NCBI RefSeq assembly: GCF_037200945.1
Contig: NZ_JBBCGP010000001.1
Coordinates: 372,001 to 436,000 of the forward strand
Reading direction: 5' to 3'
Origin: Methylovirgula sp.
Lineage (GTDB): Bacteria; Pseudomonadota; Alphaproteobacteria; Rhizobiales; Beijerinckiaceae
DNA: 64,000 nucleotides
Under the pieces are notes generated by a model. It worked only from the letters and a program-made list of their open reading frames with translations, was not told the DNA's origin and did not search any database. This document shows positions 28,110 to 35,673 of the stretch, piece after piece. Position numbers and translations under genes: made by a program. Position 1 is the stretch's first letter. Every line of letters starts with the position of its first letter.

Positions 28110-28557
28110 AGCGTGCGCAAACAACCATGAAGCCAGCGAGCTACTGCAAATGCTGATCAGCAAGATCCACGCAAGCAATAAAGACGGCGGTGCGCGGCTT
28201 CGGATTGATCTCGCCGAAAGCGAAATGGATCGGCTTTGCGCGTGGGACGCGGCCGACGAGGACGTCGAGGACGACGATCCACCTGAGGATGACGGCTCCC
28301 CCGAAGAAAGCGAGCACCTCGAATCAGATTGCCGGGTCAGATTCGGCGAAGGCGAGACGACCGACGTCGCGGGCCTTCTTTGGCGGCGGGGCGAGCGCGT
28401 TATCGTCGAAATCGGCGAGACTGAAATCGTCGGAACGGTGCGCGCTCACAAACTCGGCGCAGATTGGCCGCGATACACTATCGAACTCAGCGAACCGCCC
28501 GGCGCGACGCTTGAGGTAGATTCTTGCTGCGTCTACCCGGCCAAAGACGCCGCGTAG
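28102..28557 (+). CDS. Small element-borne protein with acidic insert
   Basis: 151 residues. It begins MCEACANNHEASELLQML, with a CxxC that might bind metal, and ends in a beta-rich part (GLLWRRGERVIVEIGE to LEVDSCCVYPA). Compared with the 121-residue twin at 48274-48639 it has an extra stretch of about 30 residues, mostly Asp and Glu, at about 51-80. It has an AGGAGG ribosome-binding site and overlaps the preceding gene. Unknown function. Confidence 0.7.
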   Translation: MCEACANNHEASELLQMLISKIHASNKDGGARLRIDLAESEMDRLCAWDAADEDVEDDDPPEDDGSPEESEHLESDCRVRFGEGETTDVAGLLWRRGERVIVEIGETEIVGTVRAHKLGADWPRYTIELSEPPGATLEVDSCCVYPAKDAA

Positions 28558-28770
28558 CACCGACGCCAACACGGTGCCCCGCAGCCAGGTCGGAGTCACG
28601 AATAGGCGGCCGGGCACCACACGGCCGCCGCCAACCTTCATGCCCGAAAGGCCACGCCGATCGGACAGATCGTCGCAAAATCGCGCAAGGATTTGCTTTT
28701 AGTTTCGAAATTCACATAATGGGTTGTCGGCGGGCTACGCGCCCGTTTCGCCCGCAACTATGGTTGCCAG

Positions 28771-29037
28771 ATGCCGCCGACATTACCCGCGAACGATAAT
28801 CGAACAGGCGCCCTGCCCGCTTCATTAGCGCCGCGTGGTCTATCTCGCGTGGTTGCCGCCAAATACATCGGCGTGTCGCCTTCGCTGTTCGACCAGCTTG
28901 TTTCGGATGGCAGAATGCCGAAGCCGAAGGCCATCAACTCTCGGCGCGTCTGGGACCGATTGCAGGTCGACGAATACTTCTCGGCTCTTTCCTACGAATC
29001 CAATGCCGACGCGAATCCATGGGACGCCGCCGCGTAA
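28771..29037 (+). CDS. AlpA/excisionase-like helix-turn-helix protein
   Basis: 88 residues. RVVAAKYIGVSPSLFDQLVSDGRMPKPKAINSR is split here as a recognition helix-turn-helix followed by a wing, typical of AlpA/MerR-type excisionases. Its stop overlaps the ATG of the integrase (TAATG), the usual xis-int arrangement. It probably directs excision of the element and bends att DNA. Confidence 0.75.
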   Translation: MPPTLPANDNRTGALPASLAPRGLSRVVAAKYIGVSPSLFDQLVSDGRMPKPKAINSRRVWDRLQVDEYFSALSYESNADANPWDAAA

Positions 29038-29452
29038 TGGCGCGTACTAACCCACCACATCTAAGCCGCGACGTCGACCGCCATGGGAACGTGCGCTGGT
29101 ATGTCAGACCGCGCGGACGCGCCAAGGTTCGTTTGCGCGAGGAATACGGTACGCCCGCCTTTTGGGCTTCGTACCAAGACGCACTCTCAGGCAAGGCGGT
29201 CGCTGCGCCTAAGAAAATGGTCGAGGGCATCGTGCCTGGAAGCTTCCGCGCGCTTTGCGTAAAGTATTATGCGAGCCCCGAATTTCGCGGCCTTGATTGG
29301 AGTACCAAATCTTGGCGACGGCGCGCGCTTGAGTTGATTTGCCAGACTAAGGCCATCCTGCCCCTCGACCAGATGGAATCGCGCCATGTGCGCCGTCTTC
29401 GGGATGAGCTTGCGGACAAGGTCGGTGATCTGGCCCCCGTTTGGCCGGACAC

Positions 29453-30286
29453 TCAAGCGGTTGCGATTTGAGCAGATCTGAACTCGCGCGGCGAGCGCAT
29501 TTTCAGACCTGAATGTGGATGATGGTCGTTGTAATCCTCGAACCAGGCGGACATCGCCTTTAGGGCGGTCTCCGCATTCGGGACTGGTGTGACGCGAACA
29601 TAGTCGCGTTTCAGCGTGTTGACGAAGGCCTCCGAGATGCCGTTGCTCTGAGGGCTCTTCACCGGCGTGAAGCAGGGTTTTAGGCCGAGCTGAGCGGCGA
29701 AGATCCTGGTTTCCCGAGCAATATAGGGCGAGCCGTTGTCGCTCAGGATTTCGACCGCCGCGGAAGCCCGATAGCTGCTGAAGCGTCGTTCGACCGCCTC
29801 CAGCATCATGTCGCGCACGTCGGACCCGCTGATTCCGGCGTTCACCACCGCCCCGCCAGGCGATGATCTCGCGGTCGTGCGCGTCGATGATGAAGGCGCC
29901 GCGGACGATAGCGCCATCCCAACAGGTGAACTCGAAGCCGTCAGAGCACCAACGCAGGTTCGATCGCATCACGATGACCTTGCCGTCATGGACGAGGTCG
30001 GGGCGCTCTGTGTAACGGCGCGCTAGCAGCATCTGATGCATCTGCATGATGCGGTAGACCCGTTTATGGTTCGCGGGCGATAGGCCTTCGGCGCGCAATT
30101 CGCGGTTCAGGACCGCAGTGACCCGCCTGTAGCCATAAGTCGGCGGGCGGTGACCAGTCGCTCGATCCGCGGCAGCAGCTCGACGTCACCGGGCTTATGA
30201 TAGCGACGGCGCGGACGGGTCTCGCCCTTCAGCCGGTCGTAGAGGTTCGAGCGAGCAACACCGAGCGTGTCAGCGACCGCCTTCAT
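29453..30286 (-). pseudogene. IS3-family OrfB (DDE transposase) of IS-C, frameshifted
   Basis: The integrase core is recognisable in pieces: MKAVADTLGVARSNLY at the start, RRYTERPDLVHDGKV, WCSDGFEFTCWDGA (first Asp region), then after a frame change ILSDNGSPYIA (second Asp) and KSPQSNGISEAFVNTLKRD (Glu). At least two frameshifts are visible, near 30140-30150 and near 29855 (an extra G). This copy probably cannot transpose on its own. Confidence 0.8.
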
Positions 30287-30660
30287 CGCAAACCGTCCTT
30301 CTGCGACGAGCCCGACAGCAAGATCTGTTTTTTTGAGCGCGATTTATCCAGCGCTTCCTTCAGGATTTCGACTTCAAGCGTCTTCTTGCCGAGCTGGCGT
30401 TCCAGTTCGCGGATCCGCTCTTCCATCTGCCGGACTGTCTTGTTGCCGGTCACTTCGCCGTCATCAGCCACCGCCACGCTCCCGCCCTCAAGCATCAGCC
30501 GGCGCCAACGATACAACAGGTTCGGCGCCACACCATGCCGCCGAGCGACAACCGAGATGCTGGCGCGGTCGTCGAGCGTCTCCTCGACAATCCGGAGTTT
30601 ATCCGCCGCTGACCAATGCCGGCGACGCCCACCGTCGGTGATGATTTCAATATCAGACAT
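30283..30660 (-). CDS. IS3-family OrfA of IS-C
   Basis: 125 residues: a helix-turn-helix (WSAADKLRIVEETL, SISVVARRHGVAPNLLYRW) followed by a leucine-zipper-like coiled coil (MEERIRELERQLGKKTLEVEI split over about 78-98). It overlaps orfB by a few bases, the setting for programmed frameshifting. Intact. Confidence 0.85.
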   Translation of the reverse strand: MSDIEIITDGGRRRHWSAADKLRIVEETLDDRASISVVARRHGVAPNLLYRWRRLMLEGGSVAVADDGEVTGNKTVRQMEERIRELERQLGKKTLEVEILKEALDKSRSKKQILLSGSSQKDGLR

Positions 30661-31465
30661 AAGCCCATGCTTGAGGATATCCCCAAGTCCCCAGTTAGGC
30701 TTGAGTGTCCGGTTCAAACGGGGGCCAGATCAGTCGGTGCCGCGAATCAACGATTGAAAGCTCTTAAGGCGCTTTTCAGTTGGGCGACGGAAGCCGAAGA
30801 GGCGAAGTTTAATCCGGCTCGCGACGTCAAGCTCATCAAATACAAAACCAAAGGCCACCATTCGTGGACGATTGAAGAGGTCGAAATATTTGAGCGGCGT
30901 TTTCCGCTGGGCACGAAGCCGAGGCTTGCGATGGCGTTGATGCTTTACACGGCAGGTAGGCGCGAGGACGCCGTGCGACTCGGCCCGAAGCACATTCAAG
31001 GCGGGCGCATTCGCTTCACGCAGGCGAAGAATGAGGACCGCGCGCCAGTAGAAATGGACATGCCGCCGCATCCGCACCTCAAAGCTGCGATTGATGTCGG
31101 GCCTTGCGGTGTTGAAACTTTCCTTGTCACCGAGTTTGGGCAGCCCCACACCGCTAACGGCTTTGGCAATTGGTTTCGTGAGAAATGCATAGAGGCGCGT
31201 GTGCCCGGTCGCGCGCACGGCTTACGAAAAGCGATGGCTGCACGACTCGCGGAAAGTCAGGCCACCGCGCACGAAGTTATGTCGATTACCGGCCACCGCA
31301 CGCTGGAAGAAGTCGAGAACTATACTCGGGCTGCCCGCAAGCCAGGAATGGCGGACTCGGCGATGCTGAAATTGCAAACGTCCGCCGCGAAGATTGTCCC
31401 ACCGCAAATTGAGGTGGGACAAGAAGACGAAAAAGATTTGATAAAACAAGCGCACTTGGCGGCGC

Positions 31466-31541
31466 TGGCGCTCCCTAGGGGACTCGAACCCCTGTTTTCG
31501 CCGTGAGAGGGCGACGTCCTAGACCGCTAGACGAAGGGAGC
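31466..31541 (-). tRNA. tRNA-Glu(CTC)
   Basis: A full cloverleaf on the minus strand: acceptor GCTCCCT with AGGGAGC, anticodon loop CTCTCAC (anticodon CTC), T-loop TTCGAGT and an encoded CCA. Its 3' end faces the integrase and is the presumed attachment site of the element lying to its left. Confidence 0.93.
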
Positions 31542-31596
31542 GGGAAGCGAGGCTTCTAGCGCGCACGCAACGCGTCCGCAAGGGCACAAGGCGTTC

Positions 31597-32781
31597 TCAG
31601 GTTCCAGTCTGGTTTGTCATTTCGAGATTTGCGTCGCGGGCCTCCCCGTCTGCCGCGAGGGCCGGAGGCGCCAGACGGGCGATAGCCGCGCCGATTTCGC
31701 TCACTTCCTGGCGCAGTGAGGCGTTTTCCTCCGCCTCACTTTTGGACGGCGGCGAGCCGCGGCCGGCGCGCGTTTGCGACAATTCCGATTCAAGCGCTTC
31801 ACAGCGCCGCCGCGCCGCATCGAGCGCGCCTTGAAGCGTTGCCGATTCCGATCGCAGACCTTCATATTTTTCGCTCAGCGCGCGCGCTGACTCGCGCGAC
31901 TTCTCGACATGCTGGTCGCGCTGCGCCGTGATCCGCGTTTCGCGCTGCTTGGCATCTTCGAGCGCCGCATCCTGGACGCCGATCTTGATGTTCAGGGCCC
32001 GCAGCTTTCCCTGGTCGGCATCGCGCTGCTGACGCAATTCATCAAGGTCTTTGCCGAGTTGAGCTGCGCGCGCCGCCTCGGCATCGAATCTTCGCTGCAA
32101 CATCGCATAATTCGTCTCAAGCACTTCGAGATTGCTCTTGGCTACGACGAGGGCATCGTTGAGCCGTGCCGCATGTGCGGTGCGCTCGGTGAAACGCTGC
32201 TCAGCCTCGACCAGGGTCCGGCTGACATCGCCAAGCCGAAGCTCGAGGCCGGACGCACGCGCGTCCGCCGCGGCATGGTTGGCAAGTCTCTGATCGGCGA
32301 GCGTCGAGAGGGCCTGTTGCGCTTGATTGAGCTTCGCCAATTGTTCCTGTTTGGTCTTATAGAGCCCGTCAGCATCGTATAGCGCCGCTGATAGCGCGCC
32401 GTGCTCGCTGGAAAGGGCGGCAATCTCCGCTTCGGCTTTCGCCAAAGCCTCGGCTCTCCCGCGGACCTCTTCCTGATGGCTTTCAACCGCTTGTTTGAGC
32501 GCAAGAATTTCCGCGGCGCGGCGGCCAAGTTCGCTGCGGTCTACGGCATGGGCCTGTGCCACCTCGCCCACGCGGATTTCGAGACGGCGGCGCTCGACCG
32601 CGAATTCGGCCCGCAGATGGTCCCGGTCAGCCAGAATTTCTTCAACGGAGAGCGGAACTTGCGTTTCCAGCCGGCGGCGCGTCAGACGCAGCGCGCGGCG
32701 CCAGAATGCCGGTGCAAAAGCAAGCGCCATGAGTCCTGCCACCAGGAACCCAAGCGCAAAGATCATCGCCTGCTCAATCAC
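31597..32781 (-). CDS. Membrane-anchored coiled-coil protein
   Basis: 394 residues: one N-terminal transmembrane helix (about 7-28), then about 320 residues of almost unbroken heptad-rich helix with many Ala, Glu, Arg and Gln, and a short Ala/Pro-rich tail. No catalytic motif. Proteins of this design are widespread and unnamed in Hyphomicrobiales; a structural role in the envelope or division apparatus is possible. It lies 55 bases from the tRNA on its right and marks the return to core genome. Confidence 0.75.
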   Translation of the reverse strand: MIEQAMIFALGFLVAGLMALAFAPAFWRRALRLTRRRLETQVPLSVEEILADRDHLRAEFAVERRRLEIRVGEVAQAHAVDRSELGRRAAEILALKQAVESHQEEVRGRAEALAKAEAEIAALSSEHGALSAALYDADGLYKTKQEQLAKLNQAQQALSTLADQRLANHAAADARASGLELRLGDVSRTLVEAEQRFTERTAHAARLNDALVVAKSNLEVLETNYAMLQRRFDAEAARAAQLGKDLDELRQQRDADQGKLRALNIKIGVQDAALEDAKQRETRITAQRDQHVEKSRESARALSEKYEGLRSESATLQGALDAARRRCEALESELSQTRAGRGSPPSKSEAEENASLRQEVSEIGAAIARLAPPALAADGEARDANLEMTNQTGT

Positions 32782-32890
32782 GCAGCTTCACCCGCCGGAT
32801 TGTCATGCGCTGGATTATGACACCTCTGCCCGAGAGATCAAAATGGACACAAATCGGCTACGAAGAAGCTGGTGCCGCCTTGAGACGCCT

Positions 32891-33487
32891 TTAGAAGGGA
32901 TTCCAAGTGGGGTGCGAGGTGAACTTCAGATATCCGACATTCACGCCGAGTCTGGCGCCAAGCCCGGTGCGAACGGGAACCACGACCACATCATTCGCGG
33001 TCAACGCCGTCATGCCAAATCCGCCGACGAAATAGGCCGAGCCGTTGACACCGGCGAAGCGCTGAAACACCGCGCGGACCGCCGGCAGCCCGTAAACGAG
33101 CATCATCGTGCGGTCACCGTCCGCGCCGGCATCGAAGCCGAGCGAAGGTCCCTGCCAAAAGACCTTCATGTCGCCGGCGTTTCGCGTGTACATCAGGCCT
33201 TCGCCATAGCGCAGGCCGCCGATGAAGGCGCCGCCGGCTTCCTGCCCGAGAATATAGCCGTTCGGGCGGCCCCAACGCCGCGAGGCCTCTTCTACAACCT
33301 GGGCCAGGCCACGCGACAGCGTGCCGAAGAAATGATGACCGGCCTGCATGAGTTCGTCGCCGGTGAATTCACCCGGACGATCGTCCTCGCTCACAGCGAG
33401 CGCGGCCTTCGGCAAGCCCAGGGCCAAGCCAGAGGCCGCCATCAACGCCAATTTCGCTGAAAATTCCCGCCGCGAAGTGGGTCTCAT
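32891..33487 (-). CDS. EipA-like envelope protein (DUF1134)
   Basis: 198 residues. It starts at 33487, with GGGAG six bases upstream. The N-terminus SRREFSAKLALMAASGLALG resembles a Tat-type or long Sec signal. The mature part matches DUF1134: AGHHFFGTLSRGLAQVVEEA, GRPNGYILGQEAGGAFIGGL, KVFWQGPS and the ending LKFTSHPTWNPF. In Brucella and Caulobacter this periplasmic beta-rich protein (EipA) supports envelope integrity. It is followed on the same strand side by cysQ, but a gap and the orientation suggest separate transcripts. Confidence 0.85.
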   Translation of the reverse strand: MRPTSRREFSAKLALMAASGLALGLPKAALAVSEDDRPGEFTGDELMQAGHHFFGTLSRGLAQVVEEASRRWGRPNGYILGQEAGGAFIGGLRYGEGLMYTRNAGDMKVFWQGPSLGFDAGADGDRTMMLVYGLPAVRAVFQRFAGVNGSAYFVGGFGMTALTANDVVVVPVRTGLGARLGVNVGYLKFTSHPTWNPF

Positions 33488-33610
33488 GGTCATCTCCCGA
33501 ATGAGCCGGCGCACGGCATGGTCAATCGGCACATCTTTTCGCCAAGCGGAAGACACGCCGAGGGGCCGCGAATCGCGCCTCGACTGTCAACCTCTATGGT
33601 TAACGAAAGA

Positions 33611-34465
33611 TTACGCCGTTCTTGGGCCCGCAACGACAACGCTCGTATCGGGATCGGCCCATGCGACGAAAGAGCCATTCATGAATTTGGTCGCCGTCTT
33701 GCCGTAGCGCAGCGGCTGTCCGTCCCGGTCGAGCACGATGCCGCCTGCCGCGCGCAAAATTGCATCGCCGGCAGCCGTGTCCCATTCCATCGTGGCTCCG
33801 AAACGCGGGTAGATATCGGCCGAGCCATCAGCCAGTGCACAGAATTTCAGCGAGGACCCAATCATCCGGCGTTCTTTGATGTTCAGATGGTCCAAAAAGG
33901 CCGTGGTTCGCGGATCCGTATGCGACCAGCTTGTCAGGGCGACGCGGTTCTCGCGATCCTGTTTGCGAACTGTGATTCTGGTCCGCTCTGTCGGCGGCGG
34001 CAATTTAGCGCCAGGCGCGACCGGAAACGTGACGGCATGATCGCCCGCGAGCCACATCTGTTCGAGAGCCGGCGCATAGACGACGCCGACCCTTGGTTCT
34101 CCACGCACGATGAGCCCGATATTGACCGTGAATTCGCCCTTCCCGGCCAGGAATTCACGCGTGCCGTCGACAGGGTCGACCAGGATGAACGTGTCATCGT
34201 CGGTCGATTGGGCACCCGCCGCCGCGGCCTCTTCCGAGACCACCGGCAGCTCGGGCATCCGCGCCGCGAGGCCTGCGAGAATGACCGCCTCGCCTGCAAG
34301 ATCGGCATCGCACACCGGGCTCGTGTCGCCTTTCTGCCGCGCGTTACTGTCATTGTTATAGAACAGCATAATCGCAGCGCCGGCGGCGACCGCGAGCTCG
34401 GCGAAATCCTCGGCGATCGCCTGATAGTTCAGGCTCAATGGCTTTGAGCTTAATTGGACTGACAT
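33611..34465 (-). CDS. cysQ: 3'(2'),5'-bisphosphate nucleotidase CysQ
   Basis: 284 residues of the inositol monophosphatase fold. Metal-binding motifs are DPVDGTREF (about 97-105), the EE pair in VVSEEAAAAG, and EWDTAAGDAILRAAGG near the end. It hydrolyses 3'-phosphoadenosine 5'-phosphate, the by-product of PAPS-using reactions, to AMP. This links it functionally, not by operon, with the sulfotransferase domain encoded at 53871-57647. The start at 34465 gives a normal length. Confidence 0.88.
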   Translation of the reverse strand: MSVQLSSKPLSLNYQAIAEDFAELAVAAGAAIMLFYNNDSNARQKGDTSPVCDADLAGEAVILAGLAARMPELPVVSEEAAAAGAQSTDDDTFILVDPVDGTREFLAGKGEFTVNIGLIVRGEPRVGVVYAPALEQMWLAGDHAVTFPVAPGAKLPPPTERTRITVRKQDRENRVALTSWSHTDPRTTAFLDHLNIKERRMIGSSLKFCALADGSADIYPRFGATMEWDTAAGDAILRAAGGIVLDRDGQPLRYGKTATKFMNGSFVAWADPDTSVVVAGPRTA

Positions 34466-34800
34466 TGGATCCTGCAGACCCCGCGACTCACACGCCGCTT
34501 ATGAGGTGAAGATATTGGCTTCCCGGCGGCTAATGAAAGGCCTATCGGCGCAATGGTTGCAAACGTCCTTGCTGGGTGTAACAAAAAGCCGTCGCTGCGC
34601 AAGTCGATTCGCCGCGGGTTTCTGTCGCAATGTCGAGATTTATCTTGCACTTGCGAAGAATCTACGCCGCTATGCCGCGCTGCAACAGAACAGATTCGAT
34701 CGGGCGGTGGCCATTCTAAAGTTTAGCCCGCCGGCTCCTGAACGGGGTCTCTCGCAGAGCTTGGACTGAAGGCCCCTCGCTGTACTCCAAAGGACGGAAC
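34466..34800. other. Divergent intergenic region between cysQ and chpT
   Basis: 335 bases that must hold both promoters. I see no gene, and no clear CtrA site of the TTAA-N7-TTAA form. Confidence 0.4.
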
Positions 34801-35472
34801 ATGACAGAATTCGCCCTCGGCTCTCTCGATCTTGCGGCTCTCTTATGCTCGCGCGTGTGCCATGACGTCATCAGCCCGGTCGGGGCCATCGTCAACGGAC
34901 TCGAAATGCTCGATGAGGAAAAGGATCCCGAGATGCGCGGCTTCGCGCTCGATCTCGTGAAGAAGAGCGCCCACACGGCTTCCGCGCGGCTGCAATTTTG
35001 CCGGCTGGCTTTTGGCGCAGCGGGTTCAGCGGGGGCTGCCATCGATACCGGCGATGCCGAAAAGGTCACGCGCGGTCTTCTGGAAGATGATCGCACCAAA
35101 TTGAGTTGGAACGTGCCGCGCATTCTGATGGCGAAGGACAAGGTGAAATTGATCTTGAATCTTTGCCTGATCGCCGCAGCGGCAATCCCGCGCGGCGGCG
35201 TGATCACGGTGAATGTCGATACGAGAGAACCCACGCCGCATATCGATGTCGAAGCCAATGGAACCAATGCCCGCCTTGCGAGCCATGTTCCGCAGTTGCT
35301 CGCTTGCGCGCCGGAAAATAACCAAGTCGACGCGCATGGCATTCAGGCGTTCTATACGGGGCTGATCGCACGCGCGGCGCAATTATCGCTAAACGTAACG
35401 GCCGAACCCGAAAAAGTTCGCATCGAGGCTCACCCAGCCACAACCGATGCTTTAGCAGATACATTAGCATAA
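34801..35472 (+). CDS. chpT: Histidine phosphotransferase ChpT
   Basis: 223 residues. The dimerisation helix has LCSRVCHDVISPVGAIVNG with the phospho-accepting His21. The C-terminal half is a degenerate ATPase-like fold (PF10090) that does not bind ATP in the family. ChpT takes phosphate from the hybrid kinase CckA and passes it to CtrA and CpdR, setting the cell-cycle programme. CtrA is encoded 5 kb downstream on the opposite strand, with the che genes between, an arrangement seen in relatives. A terminator follows. Confidence 0.9.
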   Translation: MTEFALGSLDLAALLCSRVCHDVISPVGAIVNGLEMLDEEKDPEMRGFALDLVKKSAHTASARLQFCRLAFGAAGSAGAAIDTGDAEKVTRGLLEDDRTKLSWNVPRILMAKDKVKLILNLCLIAAAAIPRGGVITVNVDTREPTPHIDVEANGTNARLASHVPQLLACAPENNQVDAHGIQAFYTGLIARAAQLSLNVTAEPEKVRIEAHPATTDALADTLA

Positions 35473-35575
35473 CTATCCCGCGCATAAGCCGTCGTGGGCT
35501 GTTTCCTTCGTACGGATAGAAACGGCATCGAACCGGCTAATATTTGCGCGAAATTATTGCGTCTTTTATTCGTAA

Positions 35576-35600
35576 GCGGCTTTGAATGGCCGCGTTTTTT
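35576..35600 (+). terminator. Terminator after chpT
   Basis: GCGGC and GCCGC pair over an 8-base loop and are followed by GTTTTTT. The stem is short, so the strength is moderate. It separates chpT from the che genes. Beside it, TTTAACCCAT at about 35611 resembles a CtrA half-site. Confidence 0.55.
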
Positions 35601-35673
35601 CAACGCTCTTTAACCCATTCAGCGCAATAATTCTTCGCCGGGGCTTGTCCTTGGCTGGAGACTTGGCGCAGCT

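Larger units (their letters stand above)
29426..30732 (-). mobile_element. IS-C: IS3-family insertion sequence inside the integrase
   Basis: 1307 bases starting TGATCTGGCCCCCGTTTG and ending with its complement, with TG...CA termini as in IS3. GTCGG flanks both ends (29421-29425 and 30733-30737), a 5-base target duplication. It carries orfA and a decayed orfB on the minus strand. Confidence 0.9.
29037..31506 (+). pseudogene. Tyrosine integrase of the tRNA-Glu element, split by IS-C
   Basis: The N-terminal part (29037-29425; core-binding region with LDQMESRHVRRLRDELADK) and the catalytic part (30738-31506) are separated by IS-C. Removing the IS and one copy of the 5-base duplication restores the frame exactly (DKVGAANQRLKALKALFSWA). 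The catalytic part keeps the Arg region (LYTAGRREDAVRLG), HGLRKAMAARLA (HxxR), TGHRTLEEVENYTR (GH and the Tyr). It runs about 40 bases into the tRNA-Glu gene and stops there, as integrases that target this tRNA 3' end often do. The element can no longer excise by itself. Confidence 0.88.

Noticed and set aside
32495..33460. 321-codon plus-strand frame opposite the coiled-coil and EipA genes
   Set aside because: It spans two real minus-strand genes and their gap, has no domain and no ribosome-binding site.
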